Source: Bacillota bacterium (GTDB taxonomy: Bacteria > Bacillota > Clostridia > Peptostreptococcales > Anaerovoracaceae). From it: 43,150 nucleotides of DNA. The notes beneath the pieces were generated by a model that ran no database searches, had not been told where the DNA came from, and saw only the letters and a list, made by a program, of their open reading frames with translations. Below are positions 15,730-22,433 of this stretch, piece after piece (the first letter of the stretch is position 1; every line of letters begins with the position of its first letter). A program made the position numbers and the translations under genes. Location of the stretch: the NCBI GenBank assembly GCA_019420305.1, contig JAHZHL010000040.1, positions 1 to 43,150 of the forward strand, in the 5' to 3' direction.

Positions 15730-16299
15730 TTATTTGTCTCCCTCCAGAGGTTTCCCGCATCTGGAGCAATACTGATCTTCTTTCCCGCAGGTCTGTCCGC
15801 ATTCCGCGCAGCTCCGTTTCAGCTCTGTACCGCATTTTGAGCAGTACCAGCTTTTTACCGGCTGCCATTTTCCACATTCCGGACATCTTTGTCGGGTAAA
15901 GCTGCGTATTGCCACAAACACAACCGCGGCAAACACATTGCCCCACAGCCCGCACAGCAGCCAAAACAGTCCATGCATTCCGCAGACAACCGCCCTCTGG
16001 TACAGCCACGCCGCTACAATCAGCCAGTAAGCCAGAAACAACAGCAAGCAGACCGCTCCATATATGAAAAACGCGACCTGCGCGCCGACAGACGGTTCTG
16101 TAATTGAGAGACCTTCCGGAAATTCCCCTTCCAGTTCCATCCCGCCCCGCAGATGTCCTCCCAACTCAACGATCTGCTTTTGAAGGCTAAGCCCTACCGC
16201 GGCGCCTCCCAGAATCACGACCGCGACCGCTGCCAGGAAAAATCGTTTAAAAAGCGCGGGGAAATCTTGCCGCATGATTGTTTCTCTCACCCTAGTCAT
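15730..16299 (-). CDS. Membrane protein with C-terminal double zinc ribbon
   Basis: 189 residues. Three hydrophobic segments lie at about 15-38, 78-100 and 107-130. The cytoplasmic tail at ~135-185 contains paired Cys knuckles: CPEC, CSKC, CAEC and CSRC, spaced as two zinc ribbons (DZR-like). The function is unknown; such tails often mediate protein contacts. AAGGAGGTG with five bases of spacing fixes the ATG at 16299. That ribosome site is one arm of an inverted repeat (16307-16344), and a promoter lies at 16435-16463, giving a leader of about 130 bases. It is upstream of, and probably co-transcribed with, the flippase. Confidence 0.75.
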   Translation of the reverse strand: MTRVRETIMRQDFPALFKRFFLAAVAVVILGGAAVGLSLQKQIVELGGHLRGGMELEGEFPEGLSITEPSVGAQVAFFIYGAVCLLLFLAYWLIVAAWLYQRAVVCGMHGLFWLLCGLWGNVFAAVVFVAIRSFTRQRCPECGKWQPVKSWYCSKCGTELKRSCAECGQTCGKEDQYCSRCGKPLEGDK

Positions 16300-16306
16300 A
16301 AAAACA

Positions 16307-16344
16307 CCTCCTTGCCTTTGCTGCCATCCAGTATAGCAAGGAGG
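16307..16344 (-). promoter_or_regulatory. Inverted repeat that can sequester the ribosome binding site of the zinc-ribbon gene
   Basis: On the minus strand CCTCCTTGC (16344-16336) is perfectly complementary to GCAAGGAGG (16315-16307), which is the Shine-Dalgarno sequence itself, with a 20-base loop. If transcription starts at the upstream promoter the mRNA can mask its own ribosome site. The loop also contains TGCTATACT, an extended -10-like element; transcription from there would leave out the masking arm. Confidence 0.55.
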
Positions 16345-16434
16345 CATAAACAGATCTTAATCTAAAGTTAAACGGAAGATAAAATCTCTGTTTTCCCGGC
16401 GCATCCGTTTTTTGTTATCGGAGGCCGGTACCTA

Positions 16435-16463
16435 ATTATACCCATAAAAACGAACCACGGCAA
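16435..16463 (-). promoter_or_regulatory. Sigma-A promoter of the zinc-ribbon / flippase operon
   Basis: TTGCCG, 17 bases, TATAAT on the minus strand. The predicted leader also contains a CCGGC/GCCGG hairpin shortly after the start site. Confidence 0.7.
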
Positions 16464-16522
16464 CCAGCGCAATGAAACTCCTTATAAAAAACCCCTTTTC
16501 TTCTTATTTCCATCGTTTTATT

Positions 16523-17668
16523 CTACAGACATTCACAAAGGATCTCGTAAATTTCATCCCTGCTCAGCTTGCGGGGGTTACTTTCGATTACATTGCAGGT
16601 GTCCGCCACCTTACGGAGTATGTCTCTTGTGATTTCCACCCTGGATCGCAGTTCCGCCAGCTTTGTCGGCAGTCCGCATTCCCGTATGAAGTCCTCCAGA
16701 GCGCCCAGCGCCTCCTGTGCGGTGTCCACGCCGAACACAACCTGCCCAAAGCGGACAAATTTATCTTCCGCGTCTTTGAGAATATGCCGGTAATAAACCG
16801 GCTGAATCACAGCAAGCCCCTGTCCGTGGTTGCAGTCGGTATACGCCCCCAGCTGATGTTCGATCTGGTGTGCCTGAAAATCCGTAAGGCGGCCTGTTTT
16901 CAGGATCCCGTTCTCTGCCATGGCCGAATCCCACATCAGATTGCCGCGCGCCTGCATATCCTGAATATTGTCCAGAAGGCGGCGCATATTGACAACGGTA
17001 TTGCGCATAATCGCCAGAGCCACATCGTCCGATACATTATCGGAATCCGAGGTTCCCAGGTAAGTCTCCATGGCGTGGCTCAGAGTATCAAAGGCGCCGG
17101 AGAGCACCTGCATGGAAGGAACCGACGCGGTATAAGTTGGATCGAGAACCGCGAAGGACGGGGAAGTCCCCAGAATCGGACCTTTCCACTGCTTTTCTTC
17201 ATATGTGATGACCGCTCCGTTGTTCATTTCCGCTCCTGTTCCGGAAGCAGTCACAACCGCGCCCAGAGGAATCCCCTTTTGCGGAAATCTCCCGCCTGTG
17301 TACTCCATATCCCAGATATCTTCCTCCGTCAATGCCTGAACCGAGATTACTTTACAGCAGTCCATTACGCTGCCTCCCCCAACGGCTAAAATAAAGTCCA
17401 CATGGCGTTCTTTGACAAGGCGCGCCCCCTCCTGCACCTTGGCGTAAGTAGGGTTTGGCATAATGCCGGAAAAGTCCACCACTTCTTTGCCTTCCTGCAG
17501 CAGCAGTTCTTTCAGCTCATCATAAACGCCGTTCTTTTTTATCGATCCTCCCCCATAGGCGAGCAGGATCGTCTTTCCCGTACCGGCCAGTTCTTTTTTT
17601 AAGGCTTCGCTGGCAGTTCCTTCTCCAAAATAAACGGTTGTCGGATAGGAATACGTAAATTTGTTCAT
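16523..17668 (-). CDS. Iron-containing alcohol dehydrogenase (butanol dehydrogenase / YqhD type)
   Basis: 381 residues, normal for group III alcohol dehydrogenases. NAD(P)-binding GGGSIKKNG and GGGSVMDCCK lie in the N-terminal domain. The metal-binding helical domain carries the Asp/His ligands in FDTLSHAMET and in NHGQGLAVIQPVYYRH. It reduces aldehydes to alcohols at the expense of NAD(P)H, and FYS-type start TYSYPTTVYFGEG is typical of BdhA/YqhD. The ATG at 17668 has AGGGAG upstream; the longer open frame upstream merely reads through the ferredoxin region out of frame. It lies 14 bases after the remains of an EFR1-type gene and is presumably driven by the same promoter. Confidence 0.92.
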   Translation of the reverse strand: MNKFTYSYPTTVYFGEGTASEALKKELAGTGKTILLAYGGGSIKKNGVYDELKELLLQEGKEVVDFSGIMPNPTYAKVQEGARLVKERHVDFILAVGGGSVMDCCKVISVQALTEEDIWDMEYTGGRFPQKGIPLGAVVTASGTGAEMNNGAVITYEEKQWKGPILGTSPSFAVLDPTYTASVPSMQVLSGAFDTLSHAMETYLGTSDSDNVSDDVALAIMRNTVVNMRRLLDNIQDMQARGNLMWDSAMAENGILKTGRLTDFQAHQIEHQLGAYTDCNHGQGLAVIQPVYYRHILKDAEDKFVRFGQVVFGVDTAQEALGALEDFIRECGLPTKLAELRSRVEITRDILRKVADTCNVIESNPRKLSRDEIYEILCECL

Positions 17669-17682
17669 CTTCTCTTCTCCCT

Positions 17683-18233
17683 TCAAATCTGATGGTTTGC
17701 CTGAATAATATCCTGCAGGGACACATGTTCGTTGCGGTAGCGCGCCTGCGGATTTTTTTCCGGAATTGTCAGCCCTATGGCTTTCTGCGGACAGGCATGG
17801 GCGCAGGCCAGACATGTCTGGCAGTTTCCCGGAGTAAATACCGCCCGGTTCTCTTTCAGTCGAATCGACGCAGACGGGCATACCTTTTCACAAACCCCGG
17901 CAGCCAGTTATCCACCATCTGAATGACATTAATATAACGGACCGCAATCCCGCATTCATCGCACAGCTGCTTTGCCAGCTCCGCCGCTCCTCCATGTCGG
18001 TTTCCGTAAGTCAGCACCATGTAAAAATAGTCGGTGTGAAACGTTCCCCGCTTTAAAAACTCTTTTACCATCGGCGGCACTTCATGTCCGTAGATCGGCG
18101 CCGCGACTCCGATCCTTTCCGCGCAGAACTCCAGATTTTCCTGGTGAATCACCTGCGGAATACTGATCGGATGTGCTTCGATTTGTCTGGCAACAAACAG
18201 GCTGTTGCCGGTTCCTGTAAAATAAAACAGCAT
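17683..18233 (-). pseudogene. Broken EFR1-type flavodoxin-ferredoxin gene (internal deletion plus frameshift)
   Basis: The 5' part (18233 to about 17890) encodes a flavodoxin-like domain starting MLFYFTGTGNSLFVARQI, with GVAAPIYGHEVPPMVKEFL and ending near MVDNWLPGF. That frame then runs to a TGA after about 125 residues. In another frame the sequence continues as GVCEKVCPSASIRLKEN and then CQTCLACAHACPQKAIGL, the two-cluster 4Fe-4S ferredoxin part, ending at 17683. In intact EFR1 proteins about 60 residues, including the first cysteines (CxxC) of the ferredoxin, separate these parts. They are missing here, so no functional two-cluster ferredoxin can be made. The truncated flavodoxin might still be translated. 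Confidence 0.85.
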
Positions 18234-18260
18234 GGGTAACCTCCTTTAAATGGTTTTCTT

Positions 18261-18947
18261 TCAGGATCCGGATGTCAGCTGAAACGCGTCTACCCAGTCC
18301 CAGATTTCCTCTCCCGAGTCCGCCACACTTTCTCTTGAAATGGACAGACCCTCTGTAATAACCTCCGCGTCCGGCTGCAGCTGCGCAATGGTTTCTATAT
18401 TAGAAGAGAATCCGCTGCCTCCGTGGGTGGTAAAGGGAATAATCGTTTTTCCGCTGAAATCATACTCCTCCAGGAAGGTGTAAACCGGCATGGGCAGATC
18501 GGCATTCCAGTTGGGGAATCCCAGAAAAATCACATCATATTGATCTGGGTTTTCAATTCTGGACGCAAGCTGGGGCCGAGCGTTTTCCGACTGTTCATTA
18601 TAGGCAAATTCCAGAAGCGCGTCGTGGTTCTTCGGATACTCCTGTTCGGTTTCTATGGCAAACAGATCGCCTCCGGTCTGTTCCTGAATCTGCTGCGCCA
18701 CATACTGGTTATTGCTCATCACTTCTCCATCCTGCGCCAGACGGCTTGCTCCCGCGACGGTATCTACCCCATCGGTTTCCATCACAGAGAAATACGCAAT
18801 CAGAATCCGGTCGCTTTCCGTCTGTCCAACCGCCTGCGGCTCACTTCCGCTGTCCGCGCCGCCTCCTGTACCGGTCTGTCCGCAGGCGCAGAACAGAAGC
18901 ATAGCGGCGACACCTACGGCCAGGAGTGTAAAAAATCGTTTTTTCAT
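18261..18947 (-). CDS. Flavodoxin-like lipoprotein
   Basis: 228 residues. A lipoprotein signal is present: MKKRFFTLLAVGVAAMLLFC followed by ACG, with the lipidated Cys probably at residue 22, then a Gly/Ser-rich tether. The mature part is a flavodoxin fold (ILIAYFSVMETDGVDTVAGA; YDVIFLGFPNWNADLPMPV; IIPFTTHGGSGFSSNIETIA). The phosphate-binding loop is the METDGVD variant seen in clostridial flavodoxin_4-type proteins rather than TGNT. It probably carries electrons or acts as a quinone/nitro reductase at the outer membrane face. AAAGGAG fixes the ATG at 18947. It is divergent from the TetR regulator, whose operator lies between them. Confidence 0.85.
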   Translation of the reverse strand: MKKRFFTLLAVGVAAMLLFCACGQTGTGGGADSGSEPQAVGQTESDRILIAYFSVMETDGVDTVAGASRLAQDGEVMSNNQYVAQQIQEQTGGDLFAIETEQEYPKNHDALLEFAYNEQSENARPQLASRIENPDQYDVIFLGFPNWNADLPMPVYTFLEEYDFSGKTIIPFTTHGGSGFSSNIETIAQLQPDAEVITEGLSISRESVADSGEEIWDWVDAFQLTSGS

Positions 18948-19032
18948 CACAGAACTCCTTTCTCTTGATGTACGTTCCATTTTGCACATTATGAGGTTTA
19001 TTTCTTTTATGTTGTTTTTTCCTCATATCTGC

Positions 19033-19061
19033 ATTATAATAGATACAACGATTCCATTCAA
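19033..19061 (-). promoter_or_regulatory. Sigma-A promoter of the flavodoxin-lipoprotein gene
   Basis: TTGAAT, 17 bases, TATAAT on the minus strand. Predicted leader of about 80 bases. Confidence 0.75.
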
Positions 19062-19089
19062 TGGACATAAAAATTAATTTGCGTATTAT
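19062..19089 (+). promoter_or_regulatory. Promoter of the TetR-MerR operon
   Basis: TGGACA, 16 bases, TATTAT. The -10 overlaps the left arm of the inverted repeat at 19085-19119. Confidence 0.6.
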
Positions 19090-19119
19090 GCCCCATATTA
19101 TCCCTTTATGCGGCATAAT
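19085..19119. promoter_or_regulatory. Candidate TetR operator
   Basis: ATTATGCCCCATA and TATGCGGCATAAT are 13-bp arms with one mismatch, separated by nine bases. They cover the -10 region and end right before the AGGAGGTG of the TetR gene. This placement fits autorepression. Confidence 0.7.
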
Positions 19120-19136
19120 CAGGAGGTGTATAAGCT

Positions 19137-19715
19137 ATGGAGCAAAGAAAGAAAGAAGATCTGCGGGTAAAGAAGACGAAAGACGCTATTCACCGCACAT
19201 TTAAAACCATGATCTGCGAGATGGATTATGACCAGATTACCATAAAAGAACTAACTGCCCGAGCGCAGATCAACCGCAAGACGTTTTATCTGCATTATAA
19301 CAGCCTGGAAGATCTGCTCGCGGAGCTGCAGGACGAAATCGCCGATCATTTTATCAGCAGAAAGGTTTCTTACAGCAACATGAAGGATATCCGGGAGCTG
19401 ATCCGCGTGTTCTTTGAGCAGGCCGCGAACATGCCGCTGCTCCACGAGAAACTGATGTGCAACGGCAGCTATCAGATGGTGTGGGAACGAATCAACAAAA
19501 AGATCATGGATCACAGAAAAGAAACGAATCGCGGAGCTTTCGGCCTTGATGAATACTCCGAAAATATGGTATTTGCCTTTTATGGAGCAAATTCCACCCT
19601 GCTGTACCGGCAATGGGTAGCGGACGGGAAAAAACTGCCCCTTGAGGATCTGATCGATATCGCGACAAAATTGATCTGCAGCGGTATGTCCAGTGTCGTA
19701 AAACAGGAAGGCTGA
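19137..19715 (+). CDS. TetR/AcrR family transcriptional regulator
   Basis: 192 residues. The N-terminal HTH is at about 10-60 (RVKKTKDAIHRTFKTMICEM, ITIKELTARAQINRKTFYLH, then YNSLEDLLAEL). The C-terminal ligand domain is helical and not specific. AGGAGGTG precedes the ATG by ten bases. A 13-bp inverted repeat overlaps its promoter, so it probably represses itself. It is divergent from the flavodoxin-like lipoprotein (and the operon after it), and a MerR-family gene follows within two bases of its stop codon. Confidence 0.92.
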   Translation: MEQRKKEDLRVKKTKDAIHRTFKTMICEMDYDQITIKELTARAQINRKTFYLHYNSLEDLLAELQDEIADHFISRKVSYSNMKDIRELIRVFFEQAANMPLLHEKLMCNGSYQMVWERINKKIMDHRKETNRGAFGLDEYSENMVFAFYGANSTLLYRQWVADGKKLPLEDLIDIATKLICSGMSSVVKQEG

Positions 19716-19728
19716 GGTGAGCGAAACC

Positions 19729-20619
19729 ATGAAGATAAACCGGTATTATTCCATCGGGCAGGCCAGTAAAATCTGTGATGTTTCCCCCCGGATGCTCCGC
19801 TATTACGAAGAAATCGGTCTGATCCGCCCGGATAAAATTTCCGAAGAAACCCGCTACCGATATTATACCATCTCGACGATGCGGGATGTACAGGCCATCC
19901 GGTATCTTGTGGATCAAGGCTTCAGTCTGGAGGAAATCCGGCAAGCTTTGATTCACGACGATCTGGATGCCTTTCAGGAATTCTTTTTAAAGAAAATTGA
20001 GGAAACCCAGCACAAAATCGAATACTACCATCAGCGTCTGGACAGTCTGAAAGGCTGGTGCGGCCTGATTATTGAAGGAAAGGAAGCGCTGCGCCACAGA
20101 GCTTTTTCCCCGCACATTACCTATCTTCCCAAGCGACTGTATTTTTACTATGAAAGAGAACGCTCTCCGGAAGAAAAAAATTCTGAGATTTATATTGAAA
20201 CCGAATATTTCACAAAATCCAAAAAGGATGGCCATTCTATGGTCGATGTAGGCGGAGCTTTCACCCTTTACTATCCTTCCTGGCGGGAGCGGATGGAGAA
20301 TACATATACCCGGCAGACCCTGCTGCAGATTATGTACGAAAACAGCAGCAGTCTGGAAAATACCATTGAATTCGGCGGTTTTAACGCGGTATGCGCTTAT
20401 CATATTGGAGATACCGACCAGATCCGCGGTACCTATGAGAAACTGGTCGAGTGGTGTGAATGCCACAGTTTCGCTCTCTGCGGAGACTGCCTCGAGCGGC
20501 AAGTTCTGGATATTTATTCCACGCGGGATCGGAGCCTGTTTGTGACAGAACTCCTGCTTCCTCTTGAAGAGGAGACCGATAACATGAAAATCATGAGCCG
20601 CTGGCAGCAAAAACTTTAA
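19729..20619 (+). CDS. MerR family regulator with GyrI-like effector domain
   Basis: 296 residues. The MerR HTH is at the N-terminus (YYSIGQASKICDVSPRMLRY, YEEIGLIRPDKI, RYRYYTISTMRDVQAIRYL), followed by a dimerisation helix at about 85-115. The C-terminal half looks like a GyrI/BmrR-type small-molecule domain (GFNAVCAYHIGDTDQIRGTY). Such proteins bind drugs and switch on efflux genes by untwisting a promoter with a long spacer. One exactly of that kind (TTGACT-N19-TATAAA) precedes the SMR pair 125 bases downstream. The start is uncertain between GTG 19717 (AGGAAGG, five bases) and ATG 19729 (AGGTGAG, seven bases); the ATG is given. The tail shows no terminator. Confidence 0.9.
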   Translation: MKINRYYSIGQASKICDVSPRMLRYYEEIGLIRPDKISEETRYRYYTISTMRDVQAIRYLVDQGFSLEEIRQALIHDDLDAFQEFFLKKIEETQHKIEYYHQRLDSLKGWCGLIIEGKEALRHRAFSPHITYLPKRLYFYYERERSPEEKNSEIYIETEYFTKSKKDGHSMVDVGGAFTLYYPSWRERMENTYTRQTLLQIMYENSSSLENTIEFGGFNAVCAYHIGDTDQIRGTYEKLVEWCECHSFALCGDCLERQVLDIYSTRDRSLFVTELLLPLEEETDNMKIMSRWQQKL

Positions 20620-20744
20620 CGTTATGTAAAAGTTTTATCCCTATTTTCGCCTTTTTATCCATTTTTTGTGTAAATTCAGCCAAAAATCCGAAAAAAAAGC
20701 GGGATAAGGATCTTCAGAAAACGATAAAACCACATCGGACTCTC

Positions 20745-20775
20745 TTGACTTTTACTTTGCGTCAACCCCTATAAA
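20745..20775 (+). promoter_or_regulatory. MerR-type promoter (19-bp spacer) of the SMR pair
   Basis: TTGACT and TATAAA are separated by 19 bases, two more than the optimum. The region between holds an inverted repeat TTGAC-N11-GTCAA. Overlong spacers with a dyad are the hallmark of MerR activation, and a MerR gene lies directly upstream. Confidence 0.75.
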
Positions 20776-20795
20776 TATGGTTGAAACACATATTT
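20773..20795. repeat. Inverted repeat downstream of the SMR promoter
   Basis: AAATATG-N9-CATATTT lies at the predicted transcription start and just before the ribosome site. It could be a second operator or a leader hairpin. Confidence 0.4.
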
Positions 20796-20808
20796 GAAAG
20801 GAGTTTTT

Positions 20809-21162
20809 ATGTTAAACGTATCAAAGCCTGTTGCTTATGTGATTCTTGCGTTTTCAATCGTTTGCGAGATTATCGGAACCATCTGCCTGGAGGCCTGCAA
20901 TGGTTTTGAAAACAAAACACTGACCGTTATTTTAATTCTGTGCTATCTGGTAGCATTCACGCTGTTTTCCAAGATCCTGCATATTATCGATCTTGCTGTC
21001 GGCTACGCTACCTGGACTGCCGCCGGCGCCATCGGCTGTTCGGTACTTGGACTGGTACTCTTTGATCAGGAGCTGAGTATCGCGGGATGGATCTCTATTT
21101 TCACGCTGGCGATCGGAGTCTTTCTCCTGAATCTTTTCGGAACACCAAAGGAGGATAAATAG
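20809..21162 (+). CDS. Small multidrug resistance (SMR) subunit 1
   Basis: 117 residues with four membrane helices. The essential proton/drug glutamate is in helix 1 (FSIVCEIIGTICLEA), and the helix-3 motif VGYATWTAAGAIG contains the conserved Tyr and Trp. It works in the membrane as a proton-coupled exporter of cations or guanidinium-like compounds. AAAGGAG with five T's of spacing fixes the ATG at 20809. The second SMR gene starts two bases after its stop codon, so the pump is probably a heterodimer of the EbrAB type. The C-terminus TPKEDK is longer than in subunit 2, which may fix opposite membrane orientations. Confidence 0.93.
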   Translation: MLNVSKPVAYVILAFSIVCEIIGTICLEACNGFENKTLTVILILCYLVAFTLFSKILHIIDLAVGYATWTAAGAIGCSVLGLVLFDQELSIAGWISIFTLAIGVFLLNLFGTPKEDK

Positions 21163-21164
21163 CC

Positions 21165-21485
21165 ATGGTATTTTCTTATTTTCTTTTGGCGATTTCCATT
21201 GCCTGTGAATTGGTCGCCGCGTCTGTAACGACTTCCAGCAAGGGATTTACGATATTAAAACCGACCATTATCTGTATCCTGGGATATGGCTTCAGCTACT
21301 ATTTCTTCGGATTGTGCCTGTCGAATATTAATCTGGGCATCGGTTACGCCACCTGGGGCGCCACCGGCACCATTGTAACACCGATTGTCGGCTACTTTGT
21401 CTATAAGCAGAAAATAACGAAAACCGGAATCTTTGCCTTAGTGCTGATTATTCTCAGCATTATCACTCTAAATCTTTTCGGTTAA
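21165..21485 (+). CDS. Small multidrug resistance (SMR) subunit 2
   Basis: 106 residues, four membrane helices. The active-site glutamate is in AISIACELVAAS and the helix-3 motif is GIGYATWGATGTIVTP. Loops carry basic residues (KQKITKTG) in a pattern unlike subunit 1, as expected for an antiparallel heterodimer. AAAGGAGG lies inside the end of the first gene, so translation is coupled. A strong terminator follows the stop codon. Confidence 0.93.
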   Translation: MVFSYFLLAISIACELVAASVTTSSKGFTILKPTIICILGYGFSYYFFGLCLSNINLGIGYATWGATGTIVTPIVGYFVYKQKITKTGIFALVLIILSIITLNLFG

Positions 21486-21490
21486 TTTGG

Positions 21491-21531
21491 AAAGATCCCC
21501 TGAAATGCCGAAATTCAGGGGATCTTTATTT
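21491..21531 (+). terminator. Terminator of the SMR operon
   Basis: Perfect 14-bp stem AAAGATCCCCTGAA / TTCAGGGGATCTTT with a nine-base loop, then ATTTT. On the minus strand the T-tract is poor, so it may serve Ogt only weakly. Confidence 0.92.
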
Positions 21532-21544
21532 TGTGAGTCCGGGC

Positions 21545-22084
21545 CTACAGCGCGGTCCCTTTTTTGGGGACGAAAAATTTGGATAGATCGACGCCTTCAT
21601 GTTCCAGCAGCTTAATTTTCAAATCAATGCCTCCGGCGTAACCGGTCAGGCTTCCGTTGCTTCCCACCACCCGGTGGCATGGGATGATAATAGAAATCGG
21701 ATTATGGCCGACCGCTCCGCCAACCGCCTGGGCGGACATAGTTTTCCGATTTCTCTGAGCCGCGATTTTTTTCGCGATTTCGCCGTAGGTCGTAACCTGT
21801 CCGTAAGGAATTTCGCACAAAATCTTCCAGACTGCCTGCCGGAACTCGCCTCCGATAGGAGCCAGCGGAAGCTCTGAAATTTCCGGCTTTTCGCCCGCGA
21901 AATATCGATCCAGCCATGCTCTCGCCGCGTCAAACACCGGCATATCGTCTTTGTGAATCATTTCTTCTTCGACCGTATCTTCATAGTACTTTTGATTTTC
22001 AATCCAAAGCCCCACCAGATGGTCTTCTTTGCATCCCAGTGTAATGAGTCCGATGGGTGAAGGGTAAAAGGTTTTATAAAACAT
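21545..22084 (-). CDS. ogt: Methylated-DNA--[protein]-cysteine S-methyltransferase (Ogt)
   Basis: 179 residues. It repairs O6-alkylguanine by irreversible transfer of the alkyl group to its own cysteine. The active site IIIPCHRVVGSNGSLTGYAGG lies at about residues 137-157. The DNA-binding part before it (FRQAVWKILCEIPYGQVTTY, GEIAKKIA) contains the usual arginine finger context, and the N-terminal ribonuclease-H-like domain starts MFYKTFYPSPIGLITLG. AAAAGGAG fixes the ATG at 22084 over one eight codons upstream. An extended -10 (TGATATAAT) lies about 80 bases upstream. Confidence 0.94.
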   Translation of the reverse strand: MFYKTFYPSPIGLITLGCKEDHLVGLWIENQKYYEDTVEEEMIHKDDMPVFDAARAWLDRYFAGEKPEISELPLAPIGGEFRQAVWKILCEIPYGQVTTYGEIAKKIAAQRNRKTMSAQAVGGAVGHNPISIIIPCHRVVGSNGSLTGYAGGIDLKIKLLEHEGVDLSKFFVPKKGTAL

Positions 22085-22160
22085 GTTCTTCTCCTTTTCC
22101 AGGTTCATATTGGAATCAGCTCCAGCTCTCTTTCATAACCGACGCCCTGCCCTTTTCCTT

Positions 22161-22169
22161 ATTATATCA
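22161..22169 (-). promoter_or_regulatory. Extended -10 promoter of ogt
   Basis: TGATATAAT on the minus strand, just downstream of a terminator-like hairpin. Confidence 0.55.
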
Positions 22170-22178
22170 TAGGATCTG

Positions 22179-22223
22179 TAAAAAGCGTCCGCAACCGAAG
22201 ATTTTATCGATTCCGAACGCTTT
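22179..22223 (-). terminator. Terminator-like hairpin upstream of the ogt promoter
   Basis: AAAGCGT / ACGCTTT arms enclosing an imperfect inner stem, followed by TTTTTAC on the minus strand. Confidence 0.5.
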
Positions 22224-22303
22224 CCGCGGTAGAACCGTTTTCCATTTTTGCTAATCCATCAACGCGGGTCTCTCCGTCAAAAACCTTAAAAATGTCCAAT
22301 CTG

Positions 22304-22330
22304 CAAAAAAATCCGCCCGGCGACAGCCGG
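22304..22330 (-). terminator. Second terminator after the CMD-family gene
   Basis: CCGGC-TGTC-GCCGG, then GCGGATTTTTTT on the minus strand. Confidence 0.65.
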
Positions 22331-22336
22331 TTCTTC

Positions 22337-22378
22337 AAAAAAACGTGTCCAAATGGATGAAATTTTAAAAATTGGACA
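22337..22378 (-). terminator. First terminator after the CMD-family gene
   Basis: TGTCCAA / TTGGACA arms around a 19-base AT-rich loop, followed by CGTTTTTTT on the minus strand, about 55 bases after the stop codon. Confidence 0.65.
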
Positions 22379-22433
22379 ATTTTCAAGTATCCTGGCAAAG
22401 TTTTATTGAATTTTTATTCTTTCATTCAACTAT

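Larger units (their letters stand above)
22085..22433. other. Intergenic region between ogt and the CMD-family gene
   Basis: No gene is supported in these 349 bases. They hold the ogt promoter, three minus-strand terminator-like hairpins (22179-22223, 22304-22330, 22337-22378), and three copies of TTGGACA (either strand) at 22293-22299, 22346-22352 and 22372-22378. Confidence 0.7.

Noticed and set aside
16330..16335. TATACT with TGC in front as the sole promoter of the zinc-ribbon gene
   Set aside because: No -35, and a better promoter exists at 16435-16463. Kept only as an alternative start within the inverted-repeat entry.
17669..17881. N-terminal extension of the iron alcohol dehydrogenase
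   Set aside because: The extra residues are an out-of-frame reading of the ferredoxin coding region; ATG 17668 starts at the normal family N-terminus.
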